Shown piece by piece: positions 50,565 through 62,575 of a stretch of 64,000 bases of DNA. Every line of letters begins with the position of its first letter. Position 1 is the stretch's first letter. Below the pieces are notes generated by a model. That model was not told the origin of the DNA. It worked only from the letters and a program-made list of their open reading frames with translations, and did no database searches. The stretch comes from Ulota crispa (taxonomy: Eukaryota; Streptophyta; Bryopsida; Orthotrichales; Orthotrichaceae): assembly GCA_963920765.1 (NCBI GenBank), contig OY987242.1:16020002-16084001 (forward strand), given 5' to 3'. The position numbers and the translations under genes were made by a program.

Positions 50565-51271
50565 ACACTGCATTTAGGTTGCTTTACCCTAGAAAGCAGG
50601 GTTTTTTTTTTTTTAATTTTCTGACCAATGGTTGTGTACTTGTGTGGCATTCTTTGATATTGGTTTGTAGCTTGCAAGCTCCATCCTTGTTTTTGGTTGG
50701 AGTTGAAGGTAGCCTCTATGCATGGATTTTTGCAGCATCATGGGATTTGTTTTGTAGGCAAAAAGTATTCATTGGCCTTTTCTTGAAAATATCCAAATAA
50801 TCATTCATTTGGCATTACGTAATTATTGCATGGAATTGGTTTAGATAATACCTCAAATAATTTCAAATTGATGGCATTAGTTTTCAATTTGATAAGAATT
50901 TTATGCAAGCCTAGGGTGCAATGCAATTTTCATCATTGCAATTTGGCATTTATTGAAAAAAAAATCCTTTTTTTTGTGGGTTTAAAAGCTCACCTTTTTT
51001 TCTGAGGAAATTGGGGCCTTTAATTGCCCAAAAAAAACCTTGCTAGAAAGTTACTTCATGACTTATTGCTTGGCCACTTGGAGGTGCATGCAATTCTTTG
51101 GATAGTAGAATTTCACATGATTTATGACCTGGATGTTGTTAGTTTGTTTTTCCATAACTTTGTTGTTGTTGCCAAGTCCTTTGAAATATATATATTGCAA
51201 TAATTATTAGTAAATTTTTATATAATATAAAATGTCAAAAAATATGTGTGGGACAACCTAAATGCAATATT
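50565..51271. mobile_element. Element of the AATATTGCATTTAGGTTG family, copy 3
   Basis: Left tip ACTGCATTTAGGTTG and right tip, in complement, AATATTGCATTTAGGTTGTCC. About 700 bases, longer than the other two copies. Confidence 0.65.
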
Positions 51272-51625
51272 TGTGTACTGTACAATACATGCTTGGAAAC
51301 ATCCCATGCAATGTTTGAGGAGAATTGGCATTTAGGGTTTTGTCAATCAATTGAAATTACAAAAAAGCTCTTTGAATTGGAAACTATCAGCTAGAAAATT
51401 GGTCAACTTTACAGAAAAAAAAAATTAACTATAATACCTTACAGTATAAATATAGTAAAAATCTGGTGCAATCCACTGATAAACTGTTTGAGAATGGGAA
51501 ATGTCATATTTTAGCTTGTGAAGGCAAAGCTTCTCCGCAAATGCTAACCTTTGGTTTGCTTCTCGAGGGAGGCCAAACACACACACTAATAATGTGCTCA
51601 AACATCCATTCTAACAACAGCCAAA

Positions 51626-52001
51626 GTGAACTGACCCCCTTGTTGCTCCCCATTTGGATGAATAGGGTTGGGGCTTTGTCTACCGCACATTCCTGTTTTT
51701 GGCTAGGGTAGAAGAGCTCCACTTTCTATAAGACAAAGATATAAGTAAAAAATTGTCCCTATTTTGGAGTTGGTCAATTTTATCTCCTTTTGGGGTTCTC
51801 TGCACTAAATTAGTGTCTTTGAATCCAAGTGTGAATATAATACTCTCAAATTCAATTTCTCAATGATAAACTTTTAAACTTTTACAAATTTCAGAACTTG
51901 AAAAAGTAGAGATTTTTCACCCTTACCCTACAAACTCATAAATAGATTGAGCTTCAAGCCCCCATTCATCTAAACTGGGGGCAATGAGGAGGTCAATTCA
52001 C
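51626..52001. mobile_element. MITE, GGTGAAYT family, copy 2
   Basis: Tips GTGAACTGACCCCCTTGTTG and, in complement, GTGAATTGACCTCCTCATTG. Related ends to the 1.9-kb element at 21770-23710. Confidence 0.78.
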
Positions 52002-52305
52002 CCGACTTTCTAACAACGAGCTAATTAATTAGCTAAATAAAGATCTAAACACGAATTTTGATGTAAATGGACTCTACCTGTCTACCATGAAAACTGGCCG
52101 CTATACCATGAGAACTAAATTATCCCAAGAAAAAATGAACTATTCCATGAAAAATAGAATCTGATAATTTTGATTACAAAAAAAATTGAGTCCACATTCT
52201 GTAAGTGTTGTAGTCTTCTAAAGTTGTAGTACATCTTCCTCATGCATAACGTAAAGAAATGTTAAAGTTTAACACATTGTTACAAAAGAGTTGTCCATTT
52301 TTTTT

Positions 52306-53235
52306 CACGCCTCAAGGCCCAAGCCCTTTTTTCTGTGAAAGTCACTCAAAACTGCCACGTTTGGAGGAATGAGTAGAATTTTAAGAAAAGAAGTTTTTTT
52401 GGAAATCCAATCGTAAGAGCTTGCCCTAGACTATGGGAGGTACTTGTGGGAAGAAAATCAGCTCATTCTAGATGTAGAGGAGTGAGATATTGACATCCAA
52501 AGTGAAACAAAAAGTTTTTTCCCTGTCTACCCAAAAAATTTAGAAGCCTTTAACAGCTCCTATATCAAAATTGCTCTACTCAAAGTTGCAGTTTATTTTT
52601 TTCATGTAGAATACCAAGTTAGGTACCTGTGAGAGAATTTTCAAATGAAGTGGAGGTGTGAATCATACTTTGTAAAATTCCGCAATGCCGTAAGGCCATG
52701 AAATTTACATATACACTAGACAAAATTGGAGGATTTATGTAAAATTGAGAAATCTGAATTACTTTGATCCAAATGGTAAAAACCAAGGAATCTTGGTTTT
52801 CTACGGCTTGGGAAAAAGGTCAAAAAACAAATACACAAAGAGCTCAAAGAAAGTAAAGCACCAAATTTTACAAGGGGCAAAGGATTGGAGGTTTGGGAGT
52901 CCCACACCAAACAAAACTTCTCACAACTTTCATCTCATCAATCAAAATTGAATGATTCAAAGCTTCCTACATATACATAAATCTAAAGAACCAATTTCAG
53001 TTTTTTATTTTTTTTAAACAAAATGTTTAAAAAAGTTTTTGGGCTACCCACCTTCCCCTGTTTTTTAAAAATTCATGCATAACTTCTTCAATAAATGTTG
53101 GAATGAAGAAAAAATTAAATGCCCATATAGATTTTTGAATTCCACATCTTCAATAAAAGTTTCAGAAAATCACACAAAATAGTTTAGCTGTAAATACATG
53201 CCCAAAACTCCACTCGGCCCCTGAGGGGCCACTTG
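52306..53235. mobile_element. Degenerate TTAA-type element, copy H
   Basis: The interior closely follows copy C (for example CTATGGGAGGTACTTGT and AATGAGTAGAA). The left tip is degraded (CCTCAAGGCCCAAGCCC), and the flanking TTAAs are lost. Confidence 0.65.
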
Positions 53236-56200
53236 GGCCATACGCTTTTCCCAAATATCGAATAACACGTTTAGTGTGTTGAAGATTTTTGCTAATAGGC
53301 TAAATAGCTGATTTAATGGATGAATATGTATATATGATGAACATGCTTTCATCCAAATTTTCCTTACCTCCATACATTCTGGGTGTATGTCACTTTACCA
53401 TTCAAAAATACCCAAATTCCCAAAACAAAAGAACAAAAGAACAAGAGAACAAAAAAAAATAAGATAAATCAAAATCCTTACTTATGAATTCTTTCATGAA
53501 ACACCCCGTAATTTTGAAACAAGCAATGCTCTCTTCTCCCCCAACCCTTGGTAATGTTTTTTTTCCTAGTTTTTTCATACTTGTCATTGGTTTAATACTT
53601 CAAACTCCAAATTATTTGGCTTTCTTTTCTTCTTTTTTCTAATAAAATTAGTTGGAGCTGGACTTGTTATTTTCAAATTAAAAAGTCAACATTGGTTTTA
53701 TCCTTTAATGTCAAGAAACTGTTGCTTTTAAAATTGGAGGTTCTATTGCATCCTTGTCAAGAATTCCAGACAGCATCGCAACGCTCCAACGTAAAAAAGG
53801 ATGTGATCCTCGCAAACTCATCCAAGATTGAGTCAAAATTGATAACAAAAGGTTTGCACGAGAGAAAAAATAACAATAATAAGGTTCAAATCGTGTGTTT
53901 GAGCAAAGTTCATTACTGTTGGCTTAGCCCATAGCCTCAAATGCACTCCAAACCTTGGATAAACAAACAAGAAAGCATTCAGTTGCACACAAAGGATAAC
54001 AAAAAAGTTTTCCACTAAATTATAAGTTTTATTTGCCTATTTTGTTTTCTTCTTTTGTTGTTGTTTTTTTAAGTACAACTTTCAAAATGACAAGGCCAAA
54101 CAAAACAAAATAAAGCAGTTCTGATGTGAAATCTCGAGTGTGAAATTTAAGATGGGCTATGTGAATGTCACTACCAGATCTCATGGTTGGATACCCCACT
54201 CATCTGATTTGTGCTACTTGGCTATACTGAGATTTGTGTACCCTCAAATGAAAACAGAATTAAATTCTCCTCGAACTACAATGAAGCAAGGGTTTCCAAC
54301 TATGACTTTCTTGACCCAAATAGAAAACTAAAAACCTGAAAGAAAACGGAGAGCAAAAGAATGAGAGGTGGGTCTTTGTCTCATAACACATGGGCCGGCT
54401 ACTTCTAACGGGTCCCATCACATAACTACATTTCTGTAGATTTCTCTGTGGACCTCTCCTCCCTGTCTACATGACCAGTCCCTTTCCATGACACTCCCAC
54501 TTGCTCCCACTTGCTATTCACTTCCTATTTAGCTTGTTCCGTGCAAATGTAGCAAAACCTAAAATCATAAGTTGGAAAACGATGCTTGGGAACCAAGCTA
54601 TAGGTGGTTCCCATGGTGCAAGTGGGTACTACAAGCTTGATGCCGAAAGGGGCATGTGGACAATTTAGCTTAAACCCCACGTACCCTACTTTCACTAATA
54701 TGTCATATTTCACTACTTGTGGATTATTTAAAGTTTATAAATAATTCTTCACAAAATAATTTGGTTTACAAACATTGGAAGATACTTGTTGAACTTTGAG
54801 AGGTTTTTGCAAAACTTTGGGAAATACTTGCAAAACATTGTGCTATATTTCTAAAATGTTGGGAGATGTATTCAGATTATAAGGTGCATGCAAAACATGG
54901 GGAGAATTCTATAAGCTTTGTGACACAGAAATTTTGTAACTACTTGAATAGTCCATAAGAAGTTAAAGATGTTATTAGTAAATCTTGTACTGTGAATCTC
55001 ACAACTTATGTTCTAAGAGTATGGAGGAATATTGTAGAATGGGGCTTATACAACACATGTTTCATAATTGGAACAACTTCTAGTTGCTCTCTTCCAGACG
55101 ATAGAGATGTATCCTATCCACTAAAATGTGGATATTTCCTTGTATAGGAGATTAATTGGTTTGAGGTGCAAGAATGACATGGGTCAAACTTGGATGATAC
55201 CATATTATTGATATAAACTCTTCAAGAATTGTCTCTTCTCATACAACTTTATGAGACACTTGATGGGTGGGTAGTTGAGGTAATCTTAACATTTAGAGAT
55301 ATGAACACAATATTCATTAATCTAGGAAAAAACCCAATTTTTGGGACTTTTGAATTTTGTTTTCTTGAGAGAGTATTCACTAAATACTCTACTAAGGATG
55401 TAAAAACCCAAAAATCCCAAAATTAAGTTTTTTCCAAACTAATGAATAAAAAACAATAATGGCTCTTTGAGGAATAATTGATTAATGAAAATCAATGAGA
55501 TGGTGTCTCTTGTCATTGTTTGGTTGTTATCAATATATACAAAATGCTTGACGGCTTCTTTTTCTTTGAGGTAGATCAATTTACTAGCTTGTTTTTTTTT
55601 TGTTTCTAACAAATGCGATTGGAATTTCTTGACTCGGGATTTGTGACCAAACCTCTTTCTTTAAAACTATAATGATTGTTCCAGACTGCAAACTTAGCAG
55701 TTTTTGCTTTATAAAAAAATTCCTTGGTTTTCTTATTAGTTGAGAAAACTGGAAACTTTGTGAATTAATAAACTCACTTTAGACCTATTTTATATAGATT
55801 GGAGATAGGAAGTATGCTGAGTATAATAATATATGTATTTTGAATTCAAAAAATGGACTCCAAAAACGTTTTGCACAAGCTGTTCTTCAAAATTTATCCA
55901 TGGTTTCTTTATATATCTAAGATATGACAGTTATAGACTCATTGCCACCAGTTTAACTCTAAAGTCCTCAATCTTCAAGATGCAAATTTATATATAGTAT
56001 TTTCAATTCAAACTTATAAGTTCAAAATTTACTAATTAACCCATACCGACTCAATTAGTCTAAGTTGCTGTTCAAAATTCATTATTGTACAATGTTCACT
56101 CCAAATCAAAAGATAAGCCATGGCTTTTAAGACTTTTGAAATAATCTACACAATGTAAAAAATCAATGATGCAATGTGCATACAAAATTTAAGCATCTTT

Positions 56201-56396
56201 CTGTTGGCATAGTTTTTTTATAAGCTACTGCAATAAACTTTCTTTCAAAAAAATTTAAACCAACCAATGGTCGCAACTCACAGTGGCAAAAATGCAATGA
56301 TATTCGATCAAAAAAGTTTGCAATTTTTGCAAGAACTAGTATAAAGATTTGTACTACATACCAACTAAAAAGGTCTCAAAAGGTCAAAGCACATAA
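53236..56396. other. Intergenic, no gene seen
   Basis: AT-rich. No supported gene, RNA or clear element. Confidence 0.4.
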
Positions 56397-57333
56397 TTAA
56401 CCCCTCAAGTTCTAAGCTAAATTTTCACCAAAACCGCTCTATAATTGCCATTTTTAGTATAAGTTCCAAATTTTAGAAAAAAAAACATTTTTTTGACAAA
56501 TGTAGCCATAAGATCTTCTACTACACTAGTATCAAAAGATGTCAAAAAATTTCAGAAATTTTCAAAATGTAGATTGTAAGATATTTGAGTTTGAATTGAC
56601 AAAAAGTCATTTTTTTGTCTATGCAAAAATCTAGGCAGCTACATTTGATGAGGTCATATACTCATATTTGTATAATTGTTTTTGAAAATGGTTGTAATTC
56701 TTAAGATTTTTTCTTCAAAGCAAGTTGGATACACACTTGAAAATTTTCAAATCATTTGGAATTGTGCAACACATGGAAAAAAAATAGTAAGTAAAAAGGA
56801 GTAGAGAATAATTCAAACCACTAAATTGTTAAGGACTTAATTATGGAAATGAAAAATTCTAATTTCAATGGTTGTAATGTTGTAATAAAAATTCTAAATC
56901 CTCAAGTTTTATTTTTTTCTAAAATATTGAGGATTGAGTAAAATAAAGGACTTCAAAGTTTATTTTAGAGTACAAAATCCATAACTACCCGCAAACAAAA
57001 TCTCCTCATAACTTTCATCCCAATACCCAGAATTGAATTATTTATTGTTTCCCATGTACATATAAATCTAAAGAACCAATTTATAAAAAAATAAAGTTTA
57101 AACTGTAATTTTTAAAGAAATATTATGTTTGCCCAACAAGCAAAGAAAACAACATATCATGCAATAACTTTTGAATTATGAAGTCAAAAGTTATGAAAAT
57201 TGTTGGGCCTTAAAGCTACTCCTTGAATACATCATGTGTGAAATTTTAAAAAAAAAATGAAGAACCCATTGGTAGTGAGCTACCCAAAATCGCTATATTG
57301 CCAGAAAAGGGTGTTTAGGACTTTAGGGGTTAA
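56397..57333. mobile_element. TTAA-flanked element, copy I
   Basis: TTAA at 56397 and 57330. Tips CCCCTCAAGTTCTAAGC and, in complement, CCCCTAAAGTCCTAAAC. Confidence 0.85.
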
Positions 57334-57557
57334 GTTCCTTTTACCACCAAATTGTCTCATATGATGTGGCAAAAATTTGTGATCAAAATCCTACAATCCT
57401 ATTTGAAAAACAAGGATGTGAAACATGCCACATTTTTATGCTAATTAGACCAAATTCACCTAAACCAATATGAAGCAATTTTGGGTTATTCAAAGTCTTG
57501 CAGTAGGTGAAATAACTTGCGTAGTTTGTATGGTTTTCAATTTAAATTTGATTTTGA

Positions 57558-58479
57558 TTAACCCCTAAAGGACCAAAGTCCCCTCAAGGGACAAATGGGA
57601 TTTTGGGCATGTACCTATGGCTAATATACTTTTTATGATTTTCTGAAACTTTTATTGAAGATGGGGATTTTAAAGATCTACGTGGGCATCTAATTTTTTC
57701 TTCATTCCAAATTTGATGAAGAAGTTATGCATGAATTTATGAAAAATGGTGTTTGAGGGGCAGCCAAAAACTTCTTAAAAAATTTCATTTGTTTCAAATA
57801 AAAATCTGAAATAGGTTCTTTAGACTTATATAGAGGTGGGAGCTTTGAATTGTTCAATTTTGATAGATGAGATGAAAGTTATGATGAGTTTTTGTTTGCG
57901 GACAGTTCTAGATTCTCTACTCTAAAATAAACTTTGAAGTCTTTTATTTTACTCAATTTTCAATATTTAAAAAAAAAACCAAATGATGTAGATTGTTTAT
58001 CACAACATTTTAACTGTTGGAATTTGCATTTTTCATTTTAATAATTAAATTCTTAATAATTTAGTGTTTTGACTCATTCTCTACTTCTTTGTACTTACTA
58101 TTTTTTCCCATGTGTTGTATAATTCCAATTGATTTGAAAATTCTCCCACACATACCTAAACTTGGTCTCCTACATGGGAAAAATAAACCTCAACTTTGCG
58201 TAGAGTAATTTTTTGCTCTAAGAGTGGTCAAAGCCTTCTGAAATTTTTGGGCAACAGCAAAAAAAAACTCATTTCCGCAATTCAAATGTAAATATCTCAC
58301 TCATTTTTGTGTAGATTGAGCTGAATTGTTTACCACGTGTACCTCTTGTAGTCTAATGTAAGATCTTATGGTTGAATTCTTGTAAAAAACTTTTTTTCTT
58401 ACCACTGTACTTGCTTCCCCAAAACTGGCAGTTTTCTGTATTTTTCATAGAAAAAATGGCTTGGTCCTTTAGGGGTTAA
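57558..58479. mobile_element. TTAA-flanked element, copy J
   Basis: TTAA at 57558 and 58476. Perfect 15-bp tips CCCCTAAAGGACCAA. The interior is homologous to copy A in the same orientation. Confidence 0.92.
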
Positions 58480-59192
58480 TGCTTTCTACTATCCACTCAA
58501 AAAGGCCAACCACCTGACTCAGGAAGAATAAAAATAAAAGACTCCCCCCCCCGGGCGTCTTCCAGTTCCAATCCTCGATGCTGGGGGTTAAAAATAAATT
58601 CCCACCCCTCTCCAATGCCATTTCAAATATCGATATCCCATACTGTTTGTAAGCGAAACTAATGTCACAAAAATTCAAATATGAGGAGGGTGATGGTGAA
58701 TCCCACACAGTTGCCTCATTTTCAGCCAATGACACAATGACACATGTACCCCTTTCAATTGTTTTTGAAAAAGTTTAACCACGAATGGCTGAATGACATG
58801 TGTACCTCGTAATTTTTTCTTGTATGGGTTTCACAAGAGCTATCCACTCGACTCACTATCCACTACTTAATTTTCAAAACAATGACGCATGGTTGGTATT
58901 TTTCTTAAAAGAGTTTGTGATGGATGGACTCTTGGTTAGTGCTGAAGTCATGTCACAACAAGCACGTTGTCGTTGTCACAGTGACCATCCATTGTGGGTA
59001 CCTACCCCGATAATCATCCACTATGGGTACCCATCACGATACTTTAAAATGGGATGAAAGGTCAAGGACAATAAGGAGGGGTGGTGGCACTGTGTGCCTC
59101 TAAGACTTGGTCTTTGGTTTAGTGGCACATTTGATTTTACTTTGGTTTTCATGTGTAGTAGCATTCCCTTTTACAATTTCCAGTTACCAACT
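58480..59192. other. Intergenic, no gene seen
   Basis: Contains a homopolymeric C run (about 58543-58552) and short repeated phrases (ATCCACTATGGGTACC-like at about 58985-59035). No gene supported. Confidence 0.4.
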
Positions 59193-59423
59193 AAGGTAGG
59201 AGGCTCAAATTCTGACCATGTTCTAATTGCATTTCTTACCTAAGAAAGAATGATATATTTTGTGAAATATTTGTTATTGTTATTGATGAATTAGATAGGC
59301 TTAAATGATCAATAAGTCTACCTAACTCATCAATAACAATAATAGATATTTGAAGGAATATGTCATTCATTCCTAAAAAAAGAACGCAATTAGAACATGA
59401 TCAAAATTTGAGCCTCCTACCTT
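59193..59423. mobile_element. MITE, AAGGTAG family, copy 5
   Basis: A hairpin with tips AAGGTAGGAGGCTCAAATTC and, in complement, AAGGTAGGAGGCTCAAATTT, followed in both arms by ATGTTCTAATTGC. Confidence 0.9.
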
Positions 59424-60322
59424 AGTGTTCATCTTCCTAAAGTTTCCATCAATGCTTAGGTAAAATTGACCATGGCTGCAGTGTTAGCCAATGAAATACA
59501 AAAAATCCAATTGAGGTTTTAAAGTATAGGAAAAAAAAATCCAAAAAAAGATACCTAACCCTAGTATAAGCATAGTAAATATTTGGTATAGGCTTGTAAA
59601 AATTGTTGGAAATGAGAAATGGAGCCAGTAAGTGAAAAAATACAAAAATAACAACCTTTTCTATACAATGAAAATGTTGGGTGTCTTTTTTTACCAATTA
59701 TTATGCGTCTTTGCTTTTTCAATGTGACTTAAACAAACAAGAGTAGGAATTTAGTTTTAGTTTGGAAAATTTTTGATTGATCTGTTTAATCTAAATATGC
59801 ACATTGAAGAAAGTGACATCACTAGACTATTCTACCTTATAGTGGTTTGAATGTGGTCCTTTTTCTTTCTAATCCCTAAATGCTTGAGGCACCAAGTTTT
59901 GGTGTTCAGGAAACTTTGAGATCTTGCTAAAGGTAAAGATTCAAATGTTTATTTTAAAAAAACTTGAGAATTTATGGTCTTAAGTTAGTCTTAATGTTCA
60001 ATTTGAATATTTGGCATATTACATTCTAATTTTTTGGTGAAAGCTAAACCATAGGCATGCGTGTTGCGCACTAAAAAGTGTGTTGAAAATTTTAAGCAAA
60101 GAACCTATGACAAGCTGCCACATTGGAAAAATAGGCATCAAGTTGAAAATAAAGTCAAGATCTACTCTTCCGCAGTGAGGGCCCTTGTGATTGAATATTC
60201 ATCCTCTAATAAAATCAACTTTTTTGTGCATTGATTTCACTTGGAATGTCTCTCTTATTGGAATTAGAATTCATCCACCATTGAATCCTCTTTATTCATA
60301 ATGATTTTTGGCCAATAACTAT

Positions 60323-61057
60323 AGGGTAGTTGCAAGAATGACCTGCCAGTTTTGTCTCAAACACCCTTGGTACTATGTAGTACTTTGAAGTACTATGAGT
60401 TTTTGAAATAATTTTTTTTAAATAAAATAAAATATAGAAAATTTGTAAAGCACTTAAAATAGCATATTTGTGAAAATTCAAACCTAGAAAATTTTTATTC
60501 TAAAAATTATGCACAAAACAAAATCACCAACAAAAAGCCAATTACTTTCTTGCTTTTTAGAAAATAGTAAAATAACTCAATAAAATAAAATAAAATAATG
60601 GCCATTTGAGAAGCCATCAAACACATTCACATGGTACAATTGCTTTGCTGAGGAATTTCTTTGCATTTTGCCAATGAAGGGAGATAGGATGCCCACTTTG
60701 AGACAATGGAGATGCCATGGAATTTATAATTTTGCAAAATCCTTCTACAAATGCATGTAAGAATGCTCCATAAATGACATCCTTGATTTATAGCCCTAGA
60801 AAAGCTTTTTTGGACCCAAAATAGTACTAAAAACCCCCCAAAATGGCCAAGATAGACACTTATCTAGGGGCTGCTTTAAAATAGCAAAATAACTTAAAAA
60901 AACACCAAAAAATCATGGAATGTCAGTAACTTGCATGTTCAAGTTACTCTAAAAGGACAAGTCAATATGACTTCTTTTGCAAAAGTTACAAGCAAAAAAT
61001 AAGCCGCAAAAGGTGACGGGGACAAAATGTAGTACATGTCATTCTTGCAATCACCCT
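60323..61057. mobile_element. Nested element with AGGGTRRTTGCAAGAATGAC ends
   Basis: Left tip AGGGTAGTTGCAAGAATGAC and right tip, in complement, AGGGTGATTGCAAGAATGAC. About 735 bases. The superfamily is not determined. Confidence 0.78.
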
Positions 61058-61392
61058 ATAACAAAAAAAAATCTTTGTGTTAGATATTAGCTTTTTGGCT
61101 ATTGCATTATTGTCTCACTCATAAAACTATAATCATGGATTTGGAAGGGAATTCATTAATTTTGAAATAACAACAACAAATACTAAATCATCATAAGTGT
61201 TTGTTTCCCATTTTTGTACACAAAAGTTACCATTTTGGCTCATCATGTTTTGAGCAGCTCCAAAAAATTGGCAAATTTTCCACATTAAGTCAAAAATATT
61301 GTAACATCCGCATGACTTTTTTGAATTTTTTTGGCAACACCTCCAAAAATCTTGAAATTCAAGATCCTATGATTACAATTTGGTTTTGGTGT

Positions 61393-61768
61393 TTAATCCT
61401 TAAGCGTTGGGTGGGTCACTGTGGCCTGCCTTGACTTTAACTTCTACAATATTTTTGCAGTTGGGTATCAATAATATTGCCTCAAAAAGTTGCAAAAGTC
61501 AACAGTACATGCTGAATCCATGAAAATTGCAATAAGGGTAGCTTGGGACCCAATAGAGTGATTCTGTTTTTTCTCACAACTTGGAATACCTAAAATTATG
61601 GGTGTAATTGATGATTTTTTTTTTTTTTTTTGCCTTCCATGATGCACTAAGCATTTATGATCACTTCTAGAAAAAAAATTAGATCAAAATCAGTTTTTTT
61701 TCTAGGATACAGAGTCCTTCTTTGGAGCCAAAAGACGTTTTTTGTCTGTGCCGACATTTAGGGGTTAA
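61393..61768. mobile_element. TTAA-flanked element, copy L (nested)
   Basis: TTAA at 61393 and 61765. Tips TCCTTAAGCGTTGGG and, in complement, CCCCTAAATGTCGGC. The interior is related to copies D and M (AAAAGTTGCAAAAGTCAACA). Confidence 0.8.
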
Positions 61769-62123
61769 CAATGATCATACAAGGATAGTTCAAAAACTTT
61801 AAAACGTCTTCTAAAATCAAGAAAAACACCCTTGAGCATTTAAGGATTAAGTTTGTTATCAAGCAGTGCAAAGAGTAAATGATATCACATATTTTGGTAG
61901 AACTACCCATCATGTAAAATGGACTATAACAAACAAAGTTCAAAAAATGTGCCTAATTTGTAGAGTTTGTATCAAACAAATTTTCCCACTACAAAAATGT
62001 GCTTACAATTGTGTTAATGTTTGGATAATTGACACATTCATGTGTCTTTCCATTTATTTATATTATTGGTTTGAAGCAATGAAGCTAGTTTTATATATTT
62101 GTATTTATATACACATATATATA

Positions 62124-62533
62124 GGGAACTGCTAAAGCCACATCCAAAATTGCTAACGCCACACCCCTATGCGCATGTAATTTGAGAATTTAATGGTATC
62201 ATTTTTTTATTCAATTGGTTCATCATTCATTCAATCATGGCATTACCACCTCCTTGAAAGAAAGATGAACAAATATAAATTTTGTTGAACTTTTATTGCA
62301 CCATTGCTCATTTTTTTATGTGTATTTGCTTTAAGTAATTCAAAAGTCTTATACTTTTAGTTTCAAGTTCAAGCACCTCCAATTTTTTTTGAATGTAGCC
62401 TTAGAATGGTAGAGGTGAAACAAATCTTTTAATCCAAATCAAAAACATTAGCATTAAATTCTCACATTTCATGCTCAAAGCACACCTTGGAGGTATGGTG
62501 TTAGCAATTTTGGGTGTGACTTTAGTAATCCCC
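62124..62533. mobile_element. MITE, GGGAAYTGCTAAAGCCACA family, complete copy
   Basis: Tips GGGAACTGCTAAAGCCACAT and, in complement, GGGGATTACTAAAGTCACAC. It sits beside a TA microsatellite and is the complete relative of the partial copy at 1-215. Confidence 0.85.
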
Positions 62534-62535
62534 TG

Positions 62536-62540
<5 letters not shown>

Positions 62541-62566
<26 letters not shown>
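62541..62566. repeat. (TA)n microsatellite
   Basis: About a dozen AT units next to the MITE; a shorter ATAT run also lies on its left side, which suggests insertion into a TA tract. Confidence 0.9.

Positions 62567-62575
<9 letters not shown>

Larger units (their letters stand above)
59873..61846. mobile_element. TTAA-type element, copy K, with two nested elements
   Basis: Left tip TCCCTAAATGCTTGAGGC (flank CTAA, a mutated TTAA) and right tip, in complement, TCCTTAAATGCTCAAGG with TTAA at 61847. The terminal motif matches copy F. It contains elements at 60323-61057 and 61393-61768. Confidence 0.75.

Noticed and set aside
52306-53235. Calling copy H a complete TTAA-flanked element
   Set aside because: Interior homology is clear but neither edge keeps TTAA, so it is reported only as a degenerate relative.
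58469-58735. 88-codon minus-strand frame between TTAA element J and a later MITE
   Set aside because: Overlaps the element edge and a poly-C run; no recognisable protein content and no conserved neighbours.
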